Below, piece after piece: positions 24,832 to 37,013 of a stretch of DNA of 64,000 nt. The notes below the pieces were generated by a model. The model saw only the letters and a list, made by a program, of their open reading frames with translations. It was not told the DNA's origin and ran no database searches. Numbering within the stretch: the first letter of the stretch is position 1; the number at the start of each line of letters is the position of its first letter. The stretch comes from Cichorium intybus (lineage: Eukaryota > Streptophyta > Magnoliopsida > Asterales > Asteraceae), in assembly GCA_023525715.1 (NCBI GenBank), contig CM042012.1, positions 38,315,189 through 38,379,188 of the forward strand. Reading direction: 5' to 3'. The position numbers were made by a program, and so were the translations under genes.

Positions 24832-25578
24832 GGGAAAATGACTTATTAGGGTAACCAACTAGTTGATTTGTTCACGTTTAGTCACTTTCTTTTTTTTCGT
24901 GCTTTATTTGCCATTGAACTATCTATTTTGTTCATGATACGTCATTACGACCTGTAATAGCAGGTTACAACCTAATTGACATCTATTTTGTTCACATTTG
25001 GTCACTTTCCTTTTTTATTCGTGCTTTATTTGCCATTAATTTAATTTATTTTTCTATTTTTAATTTATTTTTCCACTTTTATTCGTACAGATCTGAAATG
25101 ACTATTTTGCCATTTTTAATTTATTTTTCCATTTTTATTACATTTTATGGATTTTTTATTAATGACTTTTAATTAAAAATAAATGGAGAGAGAGAGAGAG
25201 AGAGGCGGTGGTGAGTTGTTTTCTTATTTATTTTTAATTAAAAGTCATTAATAAAAAATCCTTAAAATGTAATAAAAATGGAAAAATAAATTAAAAAGGG
25301 CAAAATAGTCATTTCAGATCTGCACGAATAAAAATGAAAAAATAAATTAAAAATAGAAAAATAAATTAAATTAATGGCAAATAAAGCACGAATAAAAAAG
25401 GAAAGTGACCAAATGTGAACAAAATAGATGTCAATTAGGCTGTAACCTGCTATTACAGGTCGTAAGGATGTATCATGAACAAAATAGATAGTTCAATGAC
25501 AAATAAAGCACGAAAAAAAAGAAAGTGACTAAACGTGAACAAATCAACTAGTTGGTTACCCTAATAAGTCATTTTCCC
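24832..25578. mobile_element. Mutator-like foldback element, copy A (747 bp)
   Basis: The two halves are near-perfect reverse complements: gggaaaatgacttattaggg at the start and ccctaataagtcattttccc at the end. The 9-bp target duplication atttgtttt lies at 24823-24831 and 25579-25587. A short (GA)n tract sits at the centre (about 25186-25204). There is no coding capacity. The same family occurs at 33719-35274, and the terminal aagtcattttccc is shared with the MITE at 3948-4365. Confidence 0.9.
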
Positions 25579-26534
25579 ATTTGTTTTTCTTGACATAAAC
25601 TTTCTTGTTAGTTCATTGTTATTTATTTCAGGCATAACGTTAGAGTTTTTTTATATTCATTATAAACAATTGTACATTGCATTTTTGGTATTAAAATCAA
25701 ATGATACGTTTCTTAGATTGTATTATTGAAGGCCCAGTTCAATAACCAAGATTTTTCTAACACCCGGTTATTTTATCACCACAATTAAATTAGACAAACG
25801 TGAGTTTGAATCCTGAATTCGGCCATTGATGTAACACCCGGCTTTTAAAACAAAAACACCCCTGAAAAATTTTTCATTTTAAACAAAGGTTTCAATACAT
25901 AAAACCATAACAAAGGGGTATATTTTAATAAAAACGGGTACAAGTGTATCAAGGAGAGTATAAAATACCATGTCTCCTTTAAAGCCGGGCTGCTACTGAC
26001 AGCATCTATGAGTCCCACTTCAAAGTCACGGACTCTATCTAGTCCCCTATCAGTATCATGCTAACCTGCAGGGACAGTAACAAATATCGTGAGCTATAAA
26101 GCTCAGTGAGTAATCAAATATGCAAATAACTTGTATCAAAATACAATCATATAACTGTCTGGATTTCGAATCCAAACTCCTAGCCTTACTGGCTGACCAT
26201 ATATACTCTAGGATTTCACATTCTATTCTGTAGCCCTACAGGCTGAATCATAGTGACCTGTAATTAACAAGCCACGTTAGTTATTTGCATCTATAATCAT
26301 GTCTAACCATTTCTGTCCCATATTTCTTAGTCACAATGGACTGCATCATATATCATGGCTAAATAAGCCGCACCCTGTGTCATAGCTATATAAGCTGCAC
26401 CAAAACATTATCAGTATATAATTTATAGCCCGCAGGCCGCACCAGCTGGGTTTAATAACCCGATATCATAGCCAAAAGGCCGCACCATGTACCTGTAACA
26501 AAATCATAGCCAAAAAGGCCGCACCAAATATCAT

Positions 26535-26900
26535 AGCCCGAAGGCCGCATCGGAGACATAGCCCGAAGGCCGCACCGGAGTCATAGCCCGAAGGCCGCAC
26601 CGGAGTCATAGCCCGAAGGCCGCATCGGAGACATAGCCCGAAGGCCGCACCGGAGTCATAGCCCGAAGGCCGCACCCATTGGATATAGCATCCAGAATTA
26701 GTTATGGCTCACGGGTTAGCCCGCTGTTGCCTTGGCTCACGGGTTAGCCCGCTGTTGCCTAGACTCACGGGTTAGCCCGCTGTTGTCTATATAAATTTAA
26801 CTTCTCAGAATAAACTGTGGCTCACGGGTTAGCCCGCTGTTGCCTAGACTCACGGGTAAGCCCGCTGTTGTCTATATAACAGTTTACATAGATATATTGA
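26535..26900. repeat. Minisatellites inside LTR of gypsy element 1
   Basis: Six or so tandem copies of a 24-25 bp unit (catagcccgaaggccgcac) occupy 26535-26680. They are followed by about five copies of a 27-bp unit (gactcacgggttagcccgct) spread to 26880. The same arrays recur in the other LTR at about 32326-32690. They are much more GC-rich than the rest of the LTR and cause a repetitive minus-strand frame that is not a gene. Confidence 0.85.
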
Positions 26901-27504
26901 CTCACAGTTCCGTTATTGTCTATTATAGACTCACGGCTTATCTGGTCTTGTCTCTTCAAGCGTATATTTGAACCATCAATTTTGTCCCACAATCAGTTTC
27001 AACCTGTAACAGTCCAATCATCATATATTATATATGGTATCAGTGAGATTACTCACCTGGTTTGAAGTTCTAGCTAGCACCAACAGTAAATACAACCTCT
27101 TCTTCAACAATTCCCTGCACCTACACAACCATATACATACCAAAATGAGGTGAATACCTTGTATTTCTACCATCAAAGCTTAAAGCTTTCTCCTTTTAGT
27201 TAATACTCAAGATTAGGAATATTTTAAAACATCCAAACATGAGCCATCTACTCAATTCTAACAAATCACAGGTGGTTCGTCATAACCACTCAAACCCAAG
27301 CCAAATCAACCAAATCAACCGTTCAATTGAACAATAACGGTAAAGCTTACCTTTAAGAAGCGAAATACCGAAGATTACTTCAATCCATCAAGTTCTAGCC
27401 TTCCAATTTGGTTCTAAGATGATTGGGGAATATTTTCTAGGGTTTTGGAGGTTTTTTGTTCGAGAGAAAATACCCAAATGGCTAAAAATCGCATATAAAA
27501 AAGT

Positions 27505-27745
27505 GAATCTGCGCGTGCTACAGTGCCCGTGTAAATTTTAACACGCCCGTGTAATGCTACAGTGCCCGTGTAATTTTTAACACGCCCGTGTAATGCTACA
27601 GTAACCGGAAAACATAAAATTACCGTGAGTTACACGACCCGTGTAAATTTTAACACGACCGTGTAATGCTACAGTAACCGGAAAACATAAAATTACCGTG
27701 AGTTACACGACCCGTGTAACATTTACACGACCCGTGTAAGCATTT
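27505..27745. repeat. cccgtgtaa / cacgacc repeats inside LTR of gypsy element 1
   Basis: Repeats of gctacagt(g/a) with cacgcccgtgtaa and cacgacccgtgtaa are present in alternating orientation. This copy has two 73-bp units where the LTR at 31621-33615 has one, so the LTR pair differs by a clean tandem-unit gain or loss. Confidence 0.75.
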
Positions 27746-27897
27746 TTTTGCGTTTTTCATGCGAAAACATTACCCAAAAGGTATTCTAACCTTCCAAACA
27801 CATTTAACATCTTATTAAATCATAATTACATTACGATTAACCTAAGAATACTTACCCTTTTATTATATTTACATATAAAGGGTATCTTGGTGTTACA

Positions 27898-30800
27898 AAT
27901 TCTCCCCTCCTTCAAAAGATTTCGTCCCCGAAATCATACAAATAAGCGAGGGTATTTCTTTCTCATTACAATTCCGGTTTTCCACAGCATATGGAAACAT
28001 TTATGGTATTGCCAAAGCACTTTTACCATAATAGTCTTCTTATTTCATAGCTATCTCGTTTTCCATCTAACACTCTTCCGGTTGTCCCGGGTATCTTAAT
28101 CACTTATCTTCCTCATTTCAACATGAGGGATTTGTTAGAATTTATCAATTTATGTTCTCAGAACCATGAGACCCATAGAAAACATTACAATTATCTTGAA
28201 GTTCATCACAAAACTTCGTTCAATACACCAAAATTCTTACTCTGTGGAACATATGGAAAGGTCCAATAAATGAGGACTTAACATTCTTTTTGTCCCAAAC
28301 AGATTTTTAGTCTTTCCAAGGGATCTTTTGATTACCCCAACATTCCTCATCTGGAATTGCAACGGTTTTACTCTATGGTTCATGTACTACCGTTACTGCT
28401 TCTTAGCCATTTTTCAATTTTCTCGTATTTATCAAGTCTTATTTTTAACTTGTATCATCGTCTAGGATCTAGTCAACGGCTGTTCCACATCTTCAATCTT
28501 ATAAATCGAAGGATAATACAGTATTTTATACTATGCATTATACGAGTCATCTAAATGCTGGTACTAAAACTATTATCATCTACGGGTTCTACCAAAGATA
28601 GGCGATCTTCTCATCCTCCACTAGGGTCTGCTGTGCAATTTTCAAGCACATCTTTTAGAGTTTGCATCATTTTCTCGCCTTGTCTATCATTTTTGCCATT
28701 CCTATACAGTACTTACCAGTACTTTTGAACTAATTATTCTTGAAATTTATGCCAAAATCAACGAATAATTCTATTATCTCGGCCTGATACAATCCGTGCC
28801 GATAATTCACGTCGACAATTTCTCGTTTTATGTAGTTTTTCACTACTTTTCGATCTTAATTTCTTCCCTGATCAGTATAAATCTACACTGATTTCATCAA
28901 TCAACCTGCAATTACCCATATGGTGTCATACCCATGCGATATTTGCAAAGACTTTATTATAAAGTCTATAATATTTTGTCCCATTTCTTCTTTGGGACCC
29001 ACAACGGTTAAATTTTCTTCGCACGTTTCTAACAGTTTGACTTTACTTTGCGTACAAGTCAAATACTTTTCATGTGCCTTTCAATATCTTTCTTCAATCC
29101 CGGCCACCAATACATAGGTTTTATCACCCTAATCAATATGGTATTGCTCCGGTTATACTGCATATCTAGTACAAAATGCATCTTTTCAAGATGATTTTCA
29201 TGTTTCACTTGGCTTTGGAACTCACATAGACAACCCTCAAGGGTTTTAGATCACTGTGATTTTCTAACTAGCTTCATCTAATATCCAATCATTAATTCAT
29301 TTTTCACATTTTCAGACTTGCACACTTCTTTCTGTGCTACCCGAATCAACTCAGGTAATCAATTCGCCACATTCATGCATGTGGTTATATCTTTCAAAAG
29401 ATACTCTTTTCAATTCAAGGTATCTATAATCACATCCGCCTTTCCGAGATGGTATAAGATTTCATAACCGAAATCTTTAAGTAACCCATCTATCTTTGAT
29501 CATTTCATATCTAGCTTCTTTTGATCAATTAAGTACTTCAAACTTTTATGATCCGTATAAACAATAAGCTTTACACCACATCAGTAGTGTCTCCAAAGCT
29601 TAATGCCAAAATCATAATTGCCACTGCAATATCATGTATCCAAAATCAACTTTGGATGCGTTTATATAAAACAATTTTATCTTCTCCGCTTAGCGATAAT
29701 GCTAACACCGGAGCTTCATACAATGTTTGTTTCAACCTTTGAAAAGATTACATGTGGTCTTTCCACCACTCAGACTTTTTACTTTTACTGGTCAACTTTA
29801 GTCAACTTGACAATAATCAAGGAGCAGTTTTCTACAACTCTCCTATAATAACCCGCCAATCCAAGGGAACTACTAATTTCAGTCAAATTCCCAAGGCGGT
29901 TTCTGTTTAATCACAACATCATTTTCACTGAATCTGCTTTATCATCTCTGGCATTATTAACATGCCCAAAGAGTATAAAACTTCTTTTTGCCAAATTTTC
30001 ATACTTGGAAAATTTTACAAATCACTTAACTCAGTGAAATAACTCCAATATCTGGTACAAATGTACCTCGTATTTGGTCCGGTTTCGAGAATATCAGATT
30101 CTCAGTAGTCAGTACACATACACCTCAACTCGTCTTTCTTCTTTTTCAAACAAGATAGGGCTCCTCACCATGACACATTCAGCCATATGAGACCCCGATT
30201 CAAAAACAATTTCTTCTAATTGTTTTACCACTCTGCCATCTCTGCAGATGCTAATCAATATAGAGCCTAAATAACAGGAACGGCTCCGAAAATCAGTTTA
30301 ATCATAAACTTTTCTCGCCAATCTGGCAGAAATCTTGGAAGTTCTTTTCAAAAGAAACATCCGAGAATTTATTTAAAGTAGTACACTACTATCACTACTT
30401 TATTTAACTTGACCAATACCATGTATGCCAATTACAATATCATTCTTTTACTGACTCTTTTCTGAGTTTAAGCAAAGAAAATAACCGATATTCTCATCAA
30501 CGGTCATTTACCATGGATTTTCGTCCATTTTATTTCTGTTTTAAGAACCATAATGTTCTCGTTTCTACAATTCATGTTAGCATAATTCATTGCTAACCAA
30601 TTCATATGCACGATTGCTTCAAATTCCCTGGTAGTCATCGGCTTCAGATTTATAGGGAAAATGGTCCCGTAAATCCTAGGCAAACTACCTTCCAGGTGTT
30701 CGATATATAAAACATATTTGCTATCTGCTATAGCTACTTCCAACTTTTCATCCATAATCATTGATGAAATATTCAAACGAGACATCAGTGTCACCGATCC

Positions 30801-31620
30801 AAAGCATAACTTCCTGGATCAAATATAACATACACGAGTTATATTCAAAACAATTAGATCGGAGATCATATCGGTCTCCTCACGAGCTTCTTCCTCAATC
30901 TGCTGGAATGCTCAAGGTACCACTGGTCCTTTTTAACCATTCATTTCTACTTTCTTTCCTGGGTTCACCACCCGTTACTCCACATTTAGCATGTGAGTAT
31001 TTCATAAGGAAGTGATCTATAGTTCCACGCTGGAACCACTTCCGTCCCACACAACAAACTAGAGCAAAATGCTCCCAGTTCCTGCAATTTCAGCAATTCA
31101 ACGGTAGAGTCTCAACTCTACTAATTTCTTAGTGCCTTTCCTGCACTGATCACCATACATAGTGGCTCTGTTTTGGTCCCTTCCCTATAAGGTTGGACCC
31201 AGTTTGTGGTAACTTCTCCTGAAGCGTCCACTAATCGTTTTCTGCTTTTCTTGTAATATCAGCTACTTTTCTTTCACCTTGATATCAATCAGGGTGAACA
31301 CCCAATTTCTTTCTCTGACCACAGCAACTACTGTTGCTTGTAATGTGGATTTTCTGCTACTTGTCTCGTTGCCCCTCGTTCAATGGAGCCTTGAGAAAGG
31401 GCTGGTTCGCCTCTTAAAGCTGCACGCCCTAAATTCCTCCAAATAAGGTTCGCTGCTCATACTTCTTATACATTAGAAGTCAGCACCAGTTAGGTTGTAT
31501 ATGTATAATAACAATTTATATACACCTAACTATACATCGTGTCTACTGTCTTAAGGTTTAAGTCCAGGAATCTACTCTATAGACACCTAGTTCACTTAAA
31601 CCACGGCTCTGATACCAACT
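27898..31620 (-). pseudogene. Decayed interior of gypsy element 1 (3.7 kb)
   Basis: Both priming sites are intact. On the minus strand the polypurine side reads ggggacgaaatcttttgaag and then ggaggggagaa (27898-27930). The tRNA primer site TGGTATCAGAGC is at 31606-31617. Between them no long frame survives. The best relic, 30504-30794 on the minus strand, reads FEAIVHMNWLAMNYA near its end, corresponding to the gypsy protease block (FDVVIGMDWLxxxxA). Zinc-knuckle, RT and integrase regions are unreadable by eye. Confidence 0.8.
30504..30794 (-). pseudogene. Relic of gypsy aspartic protease domain
   Basis: A 96-codon frame is similar over its whole length to the retropepsin-like segment of plant Ty3/gypsy polyproteins, with LEVAIADSKYVLYIEHLEG followed by FPINLKPMTTREFEAIV and MNWLAMNYA. 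The usual MDWL has become MNWL. The conserved DSG catalytic triplet upstream is not in frame, so it is non-functional. Confidence 0.6.
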
Positions 31621-33615
31621 TGTAACACCCGGCTTTTAAAACAAAAACACCCCTGAAAAATTTTTCATTTTAAACAAAGGTTTCAATACATAAAACCATA
31701 ACAAAGGGGTATATTTTAATAAAAACGGGTACAAGTGTATCAAGGAGAGTATAAAATACCATGTCTCCTTTAAAGCCGGGCTGCTACTGACAGCATCTAT
31801 GAGTCCCACTTCAAAGTCACGGACTCTATCTAGTCCCCTATCAGTATCATGCTAACCTGCAGGGACAGTAACAAATATCGTGAGCTATAAAGCTCAGTGA
31901 GTAATCAAATCTGCAAATAACTTGTATCAAAATACAATCATATAACTGTCTGGATTTCGAATCCAAACTCCTAGCCTTACTGGCTGACCATATATACTCT
32001 AGGATTTCACATTCTATTCTGTAGCCCTACAGGCTGAATCATAGTGACCTGTAATTAACAAGCCACGTTAGTTATTTGCATCTATAATCATGTCTAACCA
32101 TTTCTGTCCCATATTTCTTAGTCACAATGGACTGCATCATATATCATGGCTAAATAAGCCGCACCCTGTGTCATAGCTATATAAGCTGCACCAAAACATT
32201 ATCAGTATATAATTTATAGCCCGCAGGCCGCACCAGCTGGGTTTAATAACCCGATATCATAGCCAAAAGGCCGCACCATGTACCTGTAACAAAATCATAG
32301 CCAAAAAGGCCGCACCAAATATCATAGCCCGAAGGCCGCATCGGAGACATAGCCCGAAGGCCGCACCGGAGTCATAGCCCGAAGGCCGCACCGGAGTCAT
32401 AGCCCGAAGGCCGCATCGGAGACATAGCCCGAAGGCCGCACCGGAGTCATAGCCCGAAGGCCGCACCCATTGGATATAGCATCCAGAATTAGTTATGGCT
32501 CACGGGTTAGCCCGCTGTTGCCTTGGCTCACGGGTTAGCCCGCTGTTGCCTAGACTCACGGGTTAGCCCGCTGTTGTCTATATAAATTTAACTTCTCAGA
32601 ATAAACTGTGGCTCACGGGTTAGCCCGCTGTTGCCTAGACTCACGGGTAAGCCCGCTGTTGTCTATATAACAGTTTACATAGATATATTGACTCACAGTT
32701 CCGTTATTGTCTATTATAGACTCACGGCTTATCTGGTCTTGTCTCTTCAAGCGTATATTTGAACCATCAATTTCGTCCCACAATCAGTTTCAACCTGTAA
32801 CAGTCCAATCATCATATATTATATATGGTATCAGTGAGATTACTCACCTGGTTTGAAGTTCTAGCTAGCACCAACAGTAAATACAACCTCTTCTTCAACA
32901 ATTCCCTGCACCTACACAACCATATACATACCAAAATGAGGTGAATACCTTGTATTTCTACCATCAAAGCTTAAAGCTTTCTCCTTTTAGTTAATACTCA
33001 AGATTAGGAATATTTTAAAACATCCAAACATGAGCCATCTACTCAATTCTAACAAATCACAGGTGGTTCGTCATAACCACTCAAACCCAAGCCAAATCAA
33101 CCAAATCAACCGTTCAATTGAACAATAACGGTAAAGCTTACCTTTAAGAAGCGAAATACCGAAGATTACTTCAATCCATCAAGTTCTAGCCTTCCAATTT
33201 GGTTCTAAGATGATTGGGGAATATTTTCTAGGGTTTTGGAGGTTTTTTGTTCGAGAGAAAATACCCAAATGGCTAAAAATCGCATATAAAAAAGTGAATC
33301 TGCGCGTGCTACAGTGCCCGTGTAAATTTTAACACGCCCGTGTAATGCTACAGTGCCCGTGTAATTTTTAACACGCCCGTGTAATGCTACAGTAACCGGA
33401 AAACATAAAATTACCGTGAGTTACACGACCCGTGTAACATTTACACGACCCGTGTAAGCATTTTTTTGCGTTTTTCATGCGAAAACATTACCCAAAAGGT
33501 ATTCTAACCTTCCAAACACATTTAACATTTTATTAAATCATAATTACATTACGATTAACCTAAGAATACTTACCCTTTTATTATATTTACATATAAAGGG
33601 TATCTTGGTGTTACA
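31621..33615 (-). mobile_element. Ty3/gypsy-type element 1, 5' LTR (element on minus strand), 1995 bp
   Basis: A near-identical partner of 25830-27897, lacking one 73-bp tandem unit. It lies next to the primer-binding site, so it is the 5' LTR of a minus-strand element. Confidence 0.9.
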
Positions 33616-33718
33616 AATGACATTCGCCACGAATATAGACAATGTGATTAATTTATGTATTATTCATAATGGCAGAGTATTTTTGTTTTTTACACATAAT
33701 AGCTAGTTATATTTTTAA

Positions 33719-34866
33719 GGGAAAATGACTTATTAGGGTAACCAACTAGTTGATTTGTTCACGTTTAGTCACTTTTTTTTTTTCGTGCTTTATTTGCCAT
33801 TGAACTATCTATTTTGTTCATGATACGTCATTACGACCTGTAATAGCAGGTTACAACCTAATTGACATCTATTTTGTTCACATTTGGTCACTTTCCTTTT
33901 TTATTCGTGCTTTATTTGCCATTAATTTAATTTATTTTTCTATTTTTAATTTATTTTTCCACTTTTATTCGTACAGATCTGAAATGACTATTTTGCCCTT
34001 TTTAATTTATTTTTCCATTTTTATTACATTTTATGGATTTTTTATTAATGACTTTTAATTAAAAATAAATAAGAAAACAATGCACCACCGTCTCTCTCTA
34101 TCTGTCTCTCTCAATTAATAAAACCTGCAACTAAACACATACACACTTTGCAACTAAACACACACACACACACACTTTGCAACTAAAAACACAGACATCA
34201 CCACCATCTACAGCAAAGATCACCACCATCTACAGCAAAGATCTGGACAAAGATGATGAGAGGGAAGAGCACTCCAAACCAACTTTGATGACTCGTCTGA
34301 TTTAATCCACCATCTACGAAAAACTTCTTAATGGCTCGTCTGATTTAATCCAAGAAGTTTTTCGTTACAAGCCAACGATTCAACCAACTAAGCATGCTAC
34401 GAAAAACTTATTGGATTAAATCAGACGAGCCATTAAGAAGTTTTTCGTAGATGGTGGATTAAATCAGACGAGCCATCAAAGTTGGTTTGGAGTGCTCTTC
34501 CCTCTCATCATCTTTGTCCAGATCTTTGCTGTAGATGGTGGTGATGTCTGTGTTTTTAGTTGCAAAGTGCGTGTGTGTGTGTGTGTTTAGTTGCAAAGTG
34601 TGTGTGTGTGTTTAGTTGCAAGTTTTATTAATTGAGAGAAACGGAGAGAGAGAGGCGGTGGTGGGTTGTTTTCTTATTTATTTTTAATTAAAAGTCATTA
34701 ATAAAAAATCCTTAAAATGTAATAAAAATGGAAAAATAAATTAAAAAGGGCAAAATAGTCATTTCAGATCTGCACGAATAAAAATGGAAACATAAATTAA
34801 AAATGGAAAAATAAATTAAAAGTGTGTGTGTGTGTTTTTGGTTGCAGGTTTTATTAATTGAGAGAG

Positions 34867-34903
<37 letters not shown>

Positions 34904-35274
34904 GTGGTGAGTTGTTTTCTTATTTATTTTTAATTAAAAGTCATTAATAAAAAATCCTTAAAATGTAATAAAAATGGAAAAATAAATTAAAAAGGGCAAA
35001 ATAGTCATTTCAGATCTGCACGAATAAAAATGAAAAAATAAATTAAAAATAGAAAAATAAATTAAATTAATGGCAAATAAAGCACGAATAAAAAAGGAAA
35101 GTGACCAAATGTGAACAAAATAGATGTCAATTAGGCTGTAACCTGCTATTACAGGTCGTAAGGATGTATCATGAACAAAATAGATAGTTCAATGACAAAT
35201 AAAGCACGAAAAAAAAGAAAGTGACTAAACGTGAACAAATCAACTAGTTGGTTACCCTAATAAGTCATTTTCCC
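33719..35274. mobile_element. Mutator-like foldback element, copy B, rearranged (1556 bp)
   Basis: The termini are the same as copy A (gggaaaatgacttattaggg and its inverse). The perfect 9-bp target duplication tatttttaa lies at 33710-33718 and 35275-35283. The centre is longer: a second palindrome around 34200-34560 (catctacgaaaaacttctta / taagaagtttttcgtagatg), (CA)n and (GT)n tracts in mirror positions, and a duplicated right inner arm (34675-34820 repeated at 34915-35060) with a (GA)n tract between. It is non-coding. Confidence 0.9.
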
Positions 35275-35367
35275 TATTTTTAACCAACAATAACGATATG
35301 TATAAATATGCTTTATTTATTAGCTGTAATAACAACATAGCTATAACTTTTACCATATTAAATCATT

Positions 35368-36705
35368 TCAATATAACGATGAACTTCCGTGTCCGATTCG
35401 CCAATAGAAAATGTTGCTAGTATCGAATATCTGCTTGAAACTCTTGTCCACAACGTTGTACCTTATAATCTTCGTAGGAAGTTTTATCAGCATGAATGTT
35501 TCATCTTCTTCTTCACCTCTAACCACATCGTAAACTTCGAAGTTGTAATTGACCATCTCCGGGTAAGCATGAAGCATCTGGAAGCTCATCAAGGTCCACT
35601 TGATATTTCAAAAACCACCAGGAATGATCGTTCAACATCTCATACACGTTCAAGTGTAAACTCACAAGGTAATCCGCCGTCTCCACCAAATGCAGATGCC
35701 CTCGTGACTCCCCAAAGTAAAGGGACGAATAAGAATAACCTTCAAAAGATGACACCGCCACCGGCAATGACAGCGGTTTCAACTCTTCTGTGTCGAGCTT
35801 GAAGCAGAAGTACGATGGATTATCATAGGTGGAAATCCAATACATCACGTGATTCAAATAAACTCCGGGGTAAGAGAACGTATATTTCGGTGCAGAGAAA
35901 GATTTATCTGAAATCCTCCATTTCCGTGTCTCAGATGAATATATTTGAGCCCGAAACAGGTCCTCTTCAGGCTTAACAAGATGGAAACAGACCACTTTGT
36001 AATGAGCACAATCTGTTTGATGAAATGCCAGACCCATAAAACGGATATTTTTACGAACATCCATACCTCCTGGAACCGACGGGATGAGTTCAGATTGCTT
36101 GGTTGTGGGATTAAATACGTAATATTTACGAGCATGCATGGGTCCACGGTCGCTACGACAAAGCAGCAATCCGTTACAAGTTTGCACGATTGTAATACCG
36201 CAAGGATCATGATAGAAGTCGAGCTTACGAAAAGGAGTGCTTTGATTTCCAGGATCAAATGGAATATAAAAATTACGAACAAAAAAGCCAGGTGAGATGA
36301 AGGCGTTTTTATACCGCAAGGTAAAATGCGGGTGACTCAAAAGGGATCGCCAGTGTTTGGATACAAATTTGAATCGAAGAACAGAGGTGACAGGCAGTCA
36401 GTGGCGGATCATAAGAGGGGCCAGCTGGGGCCATGGCCCCTCCGGTTTTCAACGTTAGAAGTAGCATATATATATATATATAAGTTATTTGCATTCATGG
36501 TTCATATATTCAAAGTATTAGCTTTTTGGCCCCTGCGGTAAAAAATAGAAGAAGCTATTTGGCCCCTGTTTGAAAGTTCGGCCCCCCTTTAAAAAGTTTC
36601 TAGTTTCGCCCCTGCAGGCAGTCGGAGAAGGATTTCCATTAAAAGATCATCATTGGAACCGATCAGAGCTCCAGACTCTGTGGCGAGTTGATTGGAGTCC
36701 GCCAT
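35368..36705 (-). pseudogene. F-box / F-box-associated (FBA) protein gene, disrupted
   Basis: The ATG is on the minus strand at 36705-36703. The N-terminus reads MADSNQLATESG, then NDDLLMEILLRLP, where the frame is cut by the hAT MITE at 36399-36614. It resumes beyond as VTSVLRFKFVSKHWRSLLS and HPHF, completing a normal F-box. The FBA region follows (CNGLLLCR, FNPTTKQSELIPSVPGG, RKWRISDKSFS, YWISTYDN, LHLVETADYLVSLHLN) as far as VDLDELPDA. There a 7-bp tandem duplication (35564-35577) shifts the frame. The true continuation, YPEMVNYNFEVYDVVRGEEE to FKQIFDTSN, ends at 35368. Without the two lesions it would encode roughly 370 aa, normal for a substrate receptor of an SCF ubiquitin ligase. All other motifs look unspoiled, so inactivation seems recent. 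Confidence 0.85.
36399..36614. mobile_element. hAT-type MITE inside the F-box gene, 216 bp
   Basis: The left terminus CAGTGGCGGAT and right terminus TTTCGCCCCTG form imperfect inverted repeats. The perfect 8-bp duplication caggcagt is at 36391-36398 and 36615-36622, as required for hAT. Internal text (ggcccctccgg, tttggcccctg) repeats the terminal motif. With its duplication it adds 224 bp, which also breaks the frame and brings a TGA. Confidence 0.95.
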
Positions 36706-37013
36706 GGCAGCCTGCGAGTAGCGGATGTTCTATTTGTGGTGAAAGATTGTCATGGAAGCTGATTAGTAAACAGAACATAAATAATAAAGATTGTCATGGA
36801 AGCTTTGCCGAAAACTTTCTTGACTTTGACTTGGATTTTGTCCTCATTTTTAAATAAAAAAGTTGAGCAACATTTTTTAAATAAGTTTTGATTTCGTAGC
36901 TACTACAACGTTGCATGAGATGAGATGAAAAGGCAGGATTTTAATCGCCCGTTTGTCTAAATTAATAGAGGTGGTGAAACGGACACATTTTGGTCAAAAC
37001 TTTGTAATTCATA
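36706..37013. other. Upstream flank of the F-box pseudogene
   Basis: A phrase gattgtcatggaagct is present twice (about 36745 and 36789), so the 5' leader region carries a short tandem duplication. No gene is seen. Confidence 0.5.

Larger units (their letters stand above)
25830..27897 (-). mobile_element. Ty3/gypsy-type element 1, 3' LTR (element on minus strand), 2068 bp
   Basis: It begins TGTAACACCCGGC and ends GGTGTTACA on the + strand, and a nearly identical copy lies at 31621-33615. By eye only three substitutions separate the copies, plus one extra 73-bp tandem unit here (27600-27740 region). The element reads right to left: its polypurine tract is at 27898 onward and its primer site at 31606. 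The flank attga (25825-25829) matches aatga (33616-33620) in four of five positions. Confidence 0.9.

Noticed and set aside
26466..26675. 69-codon frame with RPSGYDSGAAF repeats, identical at 32257-32466
   Set aside because: It is a minisatellite within the gypsy LTR present in both LTR copies; not a gene.
35389..35802. 137-codon plus-strand frame and further plus-strand frames to 36857
   Set aside because: They are shadows of the minus-strand F-box pseudogene and of the MITE in it.
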